Shown: in pieces, positions 1 through 6,610 of the stretch
How positions within the stretch are numbered: the first letter of the stretch is position 1
Layout of the letters: every line of letters begins with the position of its first letter
Source of the DNA: Mariaggregatimicrobium sp964498785
GTDB taxonomy: Bacteria > Zhuqueibacterota > Zhuqueibacteria > Thermofontimicrobiales > Thiofontviventaceae
NCBI GenBank assembly: GCA_964498785.1
Contig: CAZCJL010000210.1
Coordinates: forward strand, 1 to 6,774
Direction of reading: 5' to 3'
DNA length: 6,774 bases
Translations under genes and position numbers: made by a program
Notes under the pieces: model-generated
Seen by the model: the letters and a program-made list of their open reading frames with translations, nothing else
What the model was told of the DNA's origin: nothing
Database searches by the model: none

Positions 1-370
1 AATACGACATAGAGGCAAGCGCCCATATCTACCATAAAATATTGAGAAGATACTTTTTTTAAACCACAAAAATTATTGAATAAAAAACTTAATTGAAATT
101 TTCAGGTTTGGGCTAAATAGAAGAATTGATGGCTGTGAAAATCAGATTGAGAAATGAGGTTAAATTGCATTATGGTCAATGAGAGTTTAACTTTCTTCGC
201 ATTGTACTAAAATCGCAATACCACTTTTTTTGCATACTCCTTCAAATGAAAAAAATGATAATATATATACTTGTAGAGATAAATATGTAGATCAAGAATC
301 AAAAAAAATTGGAATGTTCTATTGCTTTGTGTCCTGGCGCTTCTACGGTGAATATTTAATGTTAATAACT
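1..370. other. Intergenic region without a supported gene
   Basis: This AT-rich stretch lies downstream of the helicase gene. All six frames are broken by stops at short intervals, and the only longer open frame is on the minus strand and runs into the helicase 3' end in another frame with no recognisable protein features. A plus-strand frame is open from the window edge to a TAA at 60-62, encoding about 19 residues ending LRRYFF. It could be the tail of a gene lying outside the window, but it is too short to judge. I saw no tRNA-like cloverleaf, long inverted repeat or transposase fragment. Confidence 0.6.
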
Positions 371-406
371 GGGCTGTACTAAATTCTAAAGAATTCAGTA
401 CAGCCC
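371..406 (-). terminator. Stem-loop after the helicase gene, probable terminator
   Basis: GGGCTGTACT at 371-380 pairs perfectly with AGTACAGCCC at 397-406. After one A/C mismatch, AATTC (382-386) pairs with GAATT (391-395), leaving a 4-nt loop. The hairpin starts 8 nt after the helicase stop codon, the usual place for a 3' end signal. The minus-strand sequence after it (AGTTATTAACATT) is U-rich but has no continuous U-run, so it is not a textbook intrinsic terminator. It may instead, or also, protect the mRNA 3' end from exonucleases. Confidence 0.6.
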
Positions 407-414
407 GAATAAGT

Positions 415-2163
415 TTATAACCGTCGTCTGGGTTTATGATTTTTCCTGGGGCGCCGCGAAGGGCGTTTATGGCCACCGTTTTGAGGTGCTTCGGTTATTT
501 CGCTTCCTCCGTTGGAAACTTCTACGACTACTTTTCTTTTTTTGAAATTCGCATTGTCGAATCCATTCAGCACTTTGTCCGTATATTGCTCATCGACTTC
601 AAAAAACGAGAATTTACGCATAATATCGATTTTACCGATGTCAATATTCCGTTGCCGTGTATTTTTATTCACCAGTCCGATTAATTCCGGTGGGGTTAAT
701 TGATCACGTTCTCCTAAATTAATGTAAAAACGGGTAAATCCGTTCTCAGCAGCCGGTACCGAACTGCGCGCTGGCTTATGCTTTCCATTTTTAGGCTGTT
801 TTGTTTTATTTGTTTTCCGATCGCCTTTATCAGTCGGTCGCTGGATATCGTCCGAATTTTTGTAATAATTCAGGAAATGGTTGAATTGCAGCACGACAAA
901 ATGTTTGATTAGATCCTCTCGATTGAGCCAGGCTAATTTTTCATATATTTTTGGCAGAAAGCGATTGATTTCCCTGTGATCAATATCGATTTTTTCTAAC
1001 CGATCGATAAAATGAAATAATTGCTTTTCGCAAATCTCAATCCCATCCGGAACATCGCTCTTTTTGAATTTTTTATTGAGTTTCGATTCAATCTGCCGGA
1101 TTTTATGTTTTTCTCTCAGATTGATAATTACAATCGAAGCCCCTGTGAGCCCGGCTCTTCCGGTACGTCCGCTGCGATGGATGTAACCGGTAACGTCATC
1201 AGGAATCCTGTAGTTAATAATATGCGTCAGTTCTTTTACATCGAGTCCGCGTGCAGCGACATCGGTTGCAGTTAGCAAGTGCAGGTTTTTGACACGAAAT
1301 TTGTGCATTACGCTCTCGCGCTGAGCTTGTGACAGATCACCATGCAAGGCATCAGCGTTATAACCATCCTGCATCAATTTGCGGGCAACGTCTTTTGTCT
1401 CTTCACGGGTACGGCAAAAAATAATGCCATAAATATCAGGATTGTGATCTACAATTCGTTTTAACGCGAAATAACGGTCTTTTTCATGCACAGTATAACA
1501 AGTATGTTCTACATTGGTGGCACCAGTATTGCGCTGTCCGGCTGCGATCTCCAGAGGATCGTGTAAATAATTTTTCGAAAGCGCCATCACCGCTGTGGGC
1601 ATGGTTGCTGAAAACAGTAACGTGCGCTTTGATTTTGGTGTACGTTTCAGAATTGCGTCCAGCTCCTCTTTAAATCCCATGGAGAGCATTTCATCGGCTT
1701 CATCCAGGACAACGGTATGGACTTTTGAAATATCGATTTTCTTTCGCTTGTTGAGCAGATCGTCCATTCTGCCCGGTGTCGCGACAATAATATGCGCTCC
1801 TCGTTTAATTGCTTTAAGCTGGCGCTCGATATCCGCACCTCCGTAAACAGTTACGATATTCAGCCCTCTCACATATTTTGCATAATTTGTTAAATCTGAT
1901 GCAATTTGCAGACATAATTCACGTGTCGGCGCCAGAACAACCGATTGTGTGTTTTTGTTTGAAATATCAATGGATTGAATGAGCGGTAGTCCGAATGCTG
2001 CTGTTTTTCCGGTTCCTGTCTGTGCCAGGCCGATCATGTCTTTCTTGTGTTCCAGTAACGAGGGAATTACTTTTATTTGAATGGGCATTGGTTTTTCAAA
2101 ACCTAATTCACGAATTCCTTTTAACAGATCATTTTGAACTCCAAGTTCTTCGAATGTTGTCAT
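415..2163 (-). CDS. deaD: DEAD-box ATP-dependent RNA helicase, DeaD/CsdA type, with DbpA RNA-binding domain
   Basis: ATP-dependent RNA-unwinding protein of 582 residues. Known relatives act in the cytoplasm on ribosome assembly, mRNA decay and translation at low temperature. All core motifs are intact: Q motif with F4 and GFEKPMPIQ (21-29), Walker A AQTGTGKT (47-54), PTREL (79-83), TPGR (129-132), DEAD (154-157), SAT (185-187), IIFCRTR (247-253), TDVAARGLD (300-308) and HRSGRTGRAG (329-338). A helical segment (about 375-435) and a polar, Lys-rich linker (about 440-472) lead to a DbpA-type RNA-binding domain at about 475-550, recognisable by RFYINLGERDQLTP and IGKIDIMRKFSFFEV. A basic tail (RRPRKNHKPRRRL) follows. 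The architecture and length fit DeaD/CsdA better than RhlE or SrmB. The ATG at 2163 places the Q motif at the expected N-terminal distance; the upstream GAAAGTAAG is only a weak ribosome-binding site. The gene appears to have its own promoter and a leader containing a terminator. The family call is certain; the exact symbol is less so. Confidence 0.95.
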   Translation of the reverse strand: MTTFEELGVQNDLLKGIRELGFEKPMPIQIKVIPSLLEHKKDMIGLAQTGTGKTAAFGLPLIQSIDISNKNTQSVVLAPTRELCLQIASDLTNYAKYVRGLNIVTVYGGADIERQLKAIKRGAHIIVATPGRMDDLLNKRKKIDISKVHTVVLDEADEMLSMGFKEELDAILKRTPKSKRTLLFSATMPTAVMALSKNYLHDPLEIAAGQRNTGATNVEHTCYTVHEKDRYFALKRIVDHNPDIYGIIFCRTREETKDVARKLMQDGYNADALHGDLSQAQRESVMHKFRVKNLHLLTATDVAARGLDVKELTHIINYRIPDDVTGYIHRSGRTGRAGLTGASIVIINLREKHKIRQIESKLNKKFKKSDVPDGIEICEKQLFHFIDRLEKIDIDHREINRFLPKIYEKLAWLNREDLIKHFVVLQFNHFLNYYKNSDDIQRPTDKGDRKTNKTKQPKNGKHKPARSSVPAAENGFTRFYINLGERDQLTPPELIGLVNKNTRQRNIDIGKIDIMRKFSFFEVDEQYTDKVLNGFDNANFKKRKVVVEVSNGGSEITEAPQNGGHKRPSRRPRKNHKPRRRL

Positions 2164-2193
2164 ATACTTACTTTCAAATTAAATGAATAGCAT

Positions 2194-2253
2194 AAAAAAA
2201 GCCCAATTTAGAAAAGCAAAACCACGAACGTCTGCTTTTAATCAGAATTGGGC
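2194..2253 (-). terminator. Intrinsic terminator in the helicase leader (possible attenuator)
   Basis: On the minus strand, GCCCAATT (plus 2246-2253) pairs perfectly with AATTGGGC (plus 2201-2208). Past a small internal bulge, AAAAGCA pairs with TGCTTTT (plus 2233-2239 with 2212-2218) around a loop of about 14 nt. The stem is followed directly by seven T residues (plus 2194-2200), so it is a complete Rho-independent terminator for leftward transcription. It lies 131 nt after the deacetylase stop and only 30 nt before the helicase ATG. It can end transcripts coming from the deacetylase. Because a good promoter lies upstream of it at 2312-2342, it may also act as a conditional attenuator for the helicase. 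A second copy of AAAAGC (minus strand, plus 2255-2260) could compete for the GCTTTT of the 3' arm. Confidence 0.8.
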
Positions 2254-2278
2254 AGCTTTTTGTAACGATTTTGTATTT

Positions 2279-2297
2279 AAACGGGTTTCCCCGGTTT
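2279..2297 (-). other. Small GAAA-tetraloop hairpin in the helicase leader
   Basis: In the minus-strand transcript CGGG-GAAA-CCCG (plus 2282-2293) forms a four-pair GC stem closed by a GNRA loop. It is extended by AAA/UUU (plus 2279-2281 with 2295-2297) beyond a single bulged C. It would lie about 10 nt from the 5' end of an mRNA started at the predicted promoter. It may be a 5' stabilising structure or part of a regulatory leader; no function is shown by sequence alone. Confidence 0.4.
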
Positions 2298-2311
2298 TAC
2301 AAATGAACCGT

Positions 2312-2342
2312 CAAAGATACTGATAATAATGATAAATGTCAA
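2312..2342 (-). promoter_or_regulatory. Predicted promoter of the helicase gene
   Basis: On the minus strand, TTGACA (plus 2337-2342) is a perfect sigma-70 -35 box. It is followed after 17 nt by TATCTT, a four-of-six -10 match. The same bases also fit the Bacteroidota promoter exactly: TTG, 20 nt, then TATCTTTG, a full match to TAnnTTTG (plus 2312-2319). Transcription would start near 2305-2307, giving a leader of about 140 nt before the helicase ATG. It lies in the deacetylase-helicase gap, 42 bp past the deacetylase stop. Confidence 0.6.
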
Positions 2343-2384
2343 TATAAATTTTTAAATTAGTAAACATTTTTATTCAACCATAGA

Positions 2385-3104
2385 TTACTTGATTGAATCA
2401 GATAAATCCGACAGCGTCACAAATCTATACACTCTTTTCGTTAATATTGGTAAAATCGTTTGCAGCGTTTCCACTGTGCGTGCTCCTCTTGCACCGCGGT
2501 CATGCAGAATGATAATCGATCCTGGTTTTGCATTCAGCGAAACATAAAAAGATGCAAATGACGATGACCGAATTACTGTATCCACAGGATAAACAGAGCC
2601 AAGCACGCATCGATAGCCACGGGAGTTGATATATTCAATCATCTTCTTTGAATAAAAGCCGGATCCGGGACGAAACCAACGGACATCTGCATATTGTGAT
2701 AAAACGCTATCCGCCTTATTGAATTTGCGTAAAAAATCCGATCTCGATAATTTGTAACTCGGTTCATCGCGCGTCATGTGGTTGCCGATTTCATGCCCGT
2801 TTTCTACTATTTCGGTTACTATTTTCGAATTATTTTCGATATGGCTGGTGATCAAGAAGAATGTCGCTTTGGCATCATATTTCGCAAGCGTCGCCAGAAT
2901 CGCCGGCGTGGTGCTTGAATCCGGGCCGTCATCAATGGTCAGTGCCAGGAATTTTTCGTCGGTGTCAATATAATAAACTGCACCGGGAAATGATTTTGAG
3001 ATAATAGACGTCATGCCATGTGTTACATAGCTACAATTCGCATACAATAGAAATAAAAGTAACAACACGCATATTAATACATTGGTTTTAGTACGCAATT
3101 TCAT
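2385..3104 (-). CDS. Polysaccharide deacetylase family protein (NodB/CE4 domain), exported or membrane-anchored
   Basis: This 239-residue protein has one hydrophobic segment (about 8-23), probably a signal anchor or signal peptide. LYANC at 20-24 is a poor lipobox. A NodB homology domain follows; such enzymes are metal-dependent and remove acetyl groups from N-acetylated sugars in chitin, peptidoglycan or exopolysaccharide. Motif 1 is TIDDGPD (56-62), giving the catalytic base D58 and metal ligand D59. Motif 2 is GHEIGNHMTRDEPS (103-116): H109 is present but the usual second histidine four residues later is D113. Motif 3 is RWFRPGSGF (142-150), with Gly for the second Pro of RPP. Motif 4 keeps an Asp (D175) but lacks the usual Trp. 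Motif 5 is ILHD (199-202) with H201. A deacetylase fold is clear; substrate and activity are uncertain. An in-frame TAA directly before the ATG blocks any longer N-terminus. No good Shine-Dalgarno sequence precedes it. It starts 80 bp after the large exported protein with no terminator between, so the two may be co-transcribed. Confidence 0.85.
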   Translation of the reverse strand: MKLRTKTNVLICVLLLLFLLYANCSYVTHGMTSIISKSFPGAVYYIDTDEKFLALTIDDGPDSSTTPAILATLAKYDAKATFFLITSHIENNSKIVTEIVENGHEIGNHMTRDEPSYKLSRSDFLRKFNKADSVLSQYADVRWFRPGSGFYSKKMIEYINSRGYRCVLGSVYPVDTVIRSSSFASFYVSLNAKPGSIIILHDRGARGARTVETLQTILPILTKRVYRFVTLSDLSDSIK

Positions 3105-3184
3105 TTAATCGAATTTTCCGGTAACGAATAATTCTTTCATTCAGTTGGCTACTCGTAAAAAACTCCCTGATTATCCGCACAAAT
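3105..3184 (-). other. Short gap between exported protein and deacetylase
   Basis: This 80-bp gap holds no convincing terminator and no promoter with both boxes. GGGAG occurs about 60 nt before the deacetylase ATG, too far to be its ribosome-binding site. Read-through from the upstream gene is the simplest explanation for deacetylase expression. Confidence 0.45.
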
Positions 3185-6100
3185 TTACTTAACCAACAAC
3201 ATCTTAAATGATTTTTGAAATTCACCTGCTTTGATGTGATAAATATAAACGCCGCTGCCGACATCCATGCCTTGTTCATTTGTACCATCCCACGCTATCG
3301 AATAAAATCCTGCTTTTTGCTCGCCGCTTACAAGCGTTCGTATTTTCTTGCCCTCAATATTGTAAAGGATTAAATCGACGTGATTTCTTTCCGGTAATTG
3401 ATAACTGATTGTGGTGTACGGATTGAACGGATTGGGATAATTGGGATATAGCTCAAATTTTAAAGGAACTTTTTCATTGGATGATTCATTTTTGATACCG
3501 GTGGTATTAATTTCAAACTGGTTGAGTACCATGATCGTATTCGCGGTATATAAACCGTCTCCCTGAGAATAGGCGATATTCACATTCGAGTATTCCAGCG
3601 AATCTATTGGATTGAATGCCCGATAATATAGCGTTTGCCCGGTTTGAAAACCATCAACCTCTGCTGTGATATCATTGTCACCCCAGACAGTGAGGGCCAG
3701 GTTCTCGGATGCCCATTGCCTGAACCCGCAGCACAGTCCGCTTTCTGTGAAAACACCAACGTAATATCCCGGGTGTAGCGGAGTTCCGTCGATGTTTGGA
3801 TTTGCTGTGACCGGCAAGATGACGGTTGACGAATTTCCGGTGCGATCTGTAAAAGTCCAGTGATCCGGAACATTTGGTTCGCCCTTGATGATCGAAAAAG
3901 GATTATTACTCAGATCGTAAGGAATACCATCTTCTGCATCACTTATTTTGATAATACAGTCATCGGATAATGTGTTCGGAATTATCCACGAAGCAGATCC
4001 TGTATTTGAAATACCGGTCATCAACGGCGGTGAAATCCAGGTGCAGCCGCCATCGATGGATAACTCTATCGTGATCGCAGGGATTGTCACCGCTGCCGAT
4101 GTATTCCACATTATTTGCTGCTCGGTTCCAAATTCCCATATTTCACCGCCATTCGGGCTTTGAATTTCAACCCATTCTGTTAAATGAATTGTATCCACGG
4201 TATCGGTGTTTGAGTACGCGGATCGCCCGTGTTCATTGTATGCCGCTACACGGAACAGCAACCGCTCATTCGTAGTTGAATTATCTAACTGAACAGATGT
4301 TACATTCGCATGCACAGTGTCTGCAGTACTCCAACCACTTCTTCGTTCATGCATTTCCACAAAAAAGCCTGTTTCATCGTCGCTGTTATCATTCCACGTA
4401 AGATGTACTTGGTCAGTTAATTGGACGGCCTGCAGGTTGTCCGGCGCGGTGGGAGCTAACGGATCGATCTCCTGGTAATCGAGAATTAGCGCGCCGCTTT
4501 GATAATTTGTGAGAAACAGGTATTCACCAGCCAATGCCATTCGTTCTGTTCGAGTTACATCTTCATATTTGCCAACGACGAGAGGAGTAGTTGGATGTGA
4601 CAGGTCCAGTACTTTTACGCCAAATTGATGTTCTGCAATATACGAAAAATTATCATTTATTAAAATTGAAAACGGCGTATCGGTATCCTCAAATAAAGCA
4701 ACTTCAACCGGAGCAGCAGGATCGGAGATATTAAAGATTCGAATCAGGTTGTTATTGATATCAGCGACATAGGCATAACCGTTATATATCTTGACGTCAC
4801 GAAAATAACATCGGTCTGGCTTATATTGAAAGACTTCCGTAGGATTTTCAAGATCAGTCACGTTGTAAACGCGCAATCCCTGATTTGCATTTGCCACATA
4901 CGCATAATTTGAAACGATATCAACGGTAAAAGAGTAGCCATCATTATCATAACGGCTAATAAGTACTGGATTCAACGGGTCCTGAATATCGATAATGGCG
5001 AGTCCGTTATTCATATTTCCGACAAACGCGTAATGATCGTGGAGTGTTACGTCATACGTGCTACCGAGGTTTATTCCTGCCACCTCAGCCGGATGGTATG
5101 GATCGGAAATATCGACCACCCTGAACCCGTTATAATCATCGGCGATGTACGCATAGTGATCTCTGATTTGGATATCCACCGGATCCTTGAGTCCACAGAA
5201 ACCGATTTCAGCCGGATTATGAATATTTGAAATATCAAAAACACGCAGTCCCTTCTCCTGTTCAACTGTATACACATAGCTTCCATTTGCGGCTATTCCA
5301 CTGGTTTCGCCGCGTGTATCAAAAGAACCGATTTCCACCGGATTGGCTTTGGTTGTTACATCAATGAGCTGAATTCCCTCTTGATAGTCACCAATGTAAA
5401 CGATATTGCCTGATTTTTGAATTTCTTCTGATCTGCCGTCGGTATCGTACTCGCCGATCTGTATCGGTGCAGTAACGGTGGAAATATCAAAGACTTTCAG
5501 TCCATCAGTATCATCTGCAACATAAAGAAAATCTTCTTCAAAAAACACATCGTTGGCGCTATATGTGGGAATAGCGACAACCTCCGGCAGGAGATCAGGT
5601 TGGTTGATATCAAGAACGACCACACCATTTCCACCGCAGGAAATGAACGCGTAATCATCCGTCACATCTAATTTTTCAAAATAATACCCCGGATCGATGT
5701 AAGTGTATAATTGCGGCGTTGTTGGATTTGAAATATCAACCACATAAAAACCATAATAACGACCTGGTATGAATGCAAAAGTATTTTTGATTTTAATGTC
5801 AAATGCCAAACCAACGTCAGTCAAATGTGCTGCCAAAACTGGCTCTGCTGGCTCGGAGATATTCAAGACAATCAGCCCGTTGAATCCATTTGCACAGAAC
5901 GCATAATTCCCCTGTATTTCCAACGAATGAAAGCTGAAACCATTTTTGAAATACCCAATTTCCACAGGATTTGAAGGATCGGAGACATTAATGATTCGTA
6001 ATCCACCATAACTTGCTGAAACATAAACGACACCATCCTGATAAAGAATGCCCGAAATGTAATGGGGGAGAATCAGATTGCTTAATTCCACCGGAGTCGC

Positions 6101-6496
6101 CGGAATTGTGAAATCAACGATTTCCAGAACATTGCCATTTCCAAAGAAAGCAATGTTTTCGTCGATAGCGACTGCTTCACAGGGCCCGCCATGAATCTGG
6201 CTGATCAATTCAATATTCAAATTATCGGCACTTTCAAGATGTGAGGTTTCTGATAATGGTGCAATTTCAGGTTCTGGTTTTCGCAGTTTGTTTTTATTGT
6301 TGATGCGGGTTAGTCCTGTAACTGCTAAATTGTCGATTTCGGGGGGCGTCTTGTGTCTGGTTTCGTTGTCGACTATTACATTTTCAACAGGATCATAATA
6401 AGTGGTTTTTTCTGTTTGTGTATATAGCGAAGAAATAGTGATGAAGAATAATACAATTAGTAAGTGAGCGAAAAAACTAAATTTCGATTCAACCAT
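3185..6496 (-). CDS. Large exported LVIVD-repeat beta-propeller protein with type IX secretion sorting domain
   Basis: 1103 residues, no enzymatic motif seen; probably a cell-surface or secreted binding protein. Residues 1-27 are a signal peptide (hydrophobic 7-25), then a polar linker to about 100. About fourteen LVIVD-type repeats of about 42 residues fill 107-680, each with the pattern YAYVA....GLRVVDISDP..P.E, for example around 448-471 and 573-598; the first and last are degenerate. These repeats are predicted to form beta-propeller blades. Next are a fibronectin type III domain (about 681-770, with LTWNDNSDDETGF), a Kre9/KNH-like domain beginning SPNGGEIWEFGT (about 776-872), and an all-beta module (about 876-995) with PDHWTFTDRTGN, GYYVGVFTESGLCCG and VWGDN. 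The end (about 1012-1103) is a type A type IX sorting domain with YPNYPNPFNPYTTISYQLP and a KMLLVK terminus, known to direct export across the outer membrane and then be cleaved. A perfect Shine-Dalgarno sequence fixes the ATG. Ligand and partners are unknown. Confidence 0.92.
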   Translation of the reverse strand: MVESKFSFFAHLLIVLFFITISSLYTQTEKTTYYDPVENVIVDNETRHKTPPEIDNLAVTGLTRINNKNKLRKPEPEIAPLSETSHLESADNLNIELISQIHGGPCEAVAIDENIAFFGNGNVLEIVDFTIPATPVELSNLILPHYISGILYQDGVVYVSASYGGLRIINVSDPSNPVEIGYFKNGFSFHSLEIQGNYAFCANGFNGLIVLNISEPAEPVLAAHLTDVGLAFDIKIKNTFAFIPGRYYGFYVVDISNPTTPQLYTYIDPGYYFEKLDVTDDYAFISCGGNGVVVLDINQPDLLPEVVAIPTYSANDVFFEEDFLYVADDTDGLKVFDISTVTAPIQIGEYDTDGRSEEIQKSGNIVYIGDYQEGIQLIDVTTKANPVEIGSFDTRGETSGIAANGSYVYTVEQEKGLRVFDISNIHNPAEIGFCGLKDPVDIQIRDHYAYIADDYNGFRVVDISDPYHPAEVAGINLGSTYDVTLHDHYAFVGNMNNGLAIIDIQDPLNPVLISRYDNDGYSFTVDIVSNYAYVANANQGLRVYNVTDLENPTEVFQYKPDRCYFRDVKIYNGYAYVADINNNLIRIFNISDPAAPVEVALFEDTDTPFSILINDNFSYIAEHQFGVKVLDLSHPTTPLVVGKYEDVTRTERMALAGEYLFLTNYQSGALILDYQEIDPLAPTAPDNLQAVQLTDQVHLTWNDNSDDETGFFVEMHERRSGWSTADTVHANVTSVQLDNSTTNERLLFRVAAYNEHGRSAYSNTDTVDTIHLTEWVEIQSPNGGEIWEFGTEQQIMWNTSAAVTIPAITIELSIDGGCTWISPPLMTGISNTGSASWIIPNTLSDDCIIKISDAEDGIPYDLSNNPFSIIKGEPNVPDHWTFTDRTGNSSTVILPVTANPNIDGTPLHPGYYVGVFTESGLCCGFRQWASENLALTVWGDNDITAEVDGFQTGQTLYYRAFNPIDSLEYSNVNIAYSQGDGLYTANTIMVLNQFEINTTGIKNESSNEKVPLKFELYPNYPNPFNPYTTISYQLPERNHVDLILYNIEGKKIRTLVSGEQKAGFYSIAWDGTNEQGMDVGSGVYIYHIKAGEFQKSFKMLLVK

Positions 6497-6501
6497 GACT
6501 A

Positions 6502-6510
6502 ACCTCCTTT
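6502..6510 (-). promoter_or_regulatory. Perfect Shine-Dalgarno site of the LVIVD-repeat gene
   Basis: On the minus strand AAAGGAGGT sits 5 nt before the ATG, with GGAGG 6 nt away, fully complementary to the 16S rRNA 3' end. This settles the start at 6496. It contrasts with the two downstream genes, which have no comparable site. Confidence 0.85.
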
Positions 6511-6531
6511 TTTGTGATAGAATTTTGTGAT
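6510..6531. repeat. Two direct copies of TTTTGTGAT beside the ribosome-binding site
   Basis: TTTTGTGAT occurs at 6510-6518 and again at 6523-6531, a 13-bp period. In the mRNA these read as two ATCACAAAA units just before AAGGAGG. They could be an operator pair or an unstructured landing site for ribosomes, or chance in an A-rich leader. Confidence 0.35.
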
Positions 6532-6579
6532 TTAATCTATATCAACAATTTCTACTAAGTCATGATAATTTTCACAACC

Positions 6580-6610
6580 AGAAAATAGGCAGAATTATAA
6601 TAAGAATCAA
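6580..6610 (-). promoter_or_regulatory. Tentative promoter of the LVIVD-repeat gene
   Basis: On the minus strand TTG (plus 6608-6610) is followed after 20 nt by TATTTTCT (plus 6580-6587), a six-of-eight match to the Bacteroidota element TAnnTTTG, with the same spacing as the helicase promoter. A perfect TATAAT (plus 6594-6599) lies between them but has no matching -35 box. The start would be near 6573, with a leader of about 77 nt. Confidence 0.3.

Noticed and set aside
1..62. Plus-strand open tail entering from the left edge, about 19 codons
   Set aside because: Too short to distinguish from chance, with no recognisable motif.
207..476. 89-residue open frame on the minus strand overlapping the helicase 3' end
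   Set aside because: It overlaps the helicase in another frame, crosses the strong stem-loop and has a low-complexity F/Y/K-rich end without any domain.
1595..1846. Plus-strand open frames opposite the helicase and the LVIVD gene, e.g. here and at 1021-1275, 3948-4163 and 5033-5230
   Set aside because: They are antisense shadows of strongly conserved coding sequence, with no domains or ribosome-binding sites of their own.
3088..3288. 66-residue minus-strand open frame between the exported protein and the deacetylase
   Set aside because: It mostly overlaps the sorting-domain coding sequence in another frame and has no protein-like pattern.
4437..6178. DNA-level tandem repeat or recombination array
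   Set aside because: The repetition is at protein level only; the blade units are too diverged in DNA to be a recent tandem duplication.
6510..6531. CRISPR-like or CRP-type TGTGA site
   Set aside because: Only two 9-bp direct copies 13 bp apart, with no spacer array and no properly spaced TGTGA/TCACA inverted pair.
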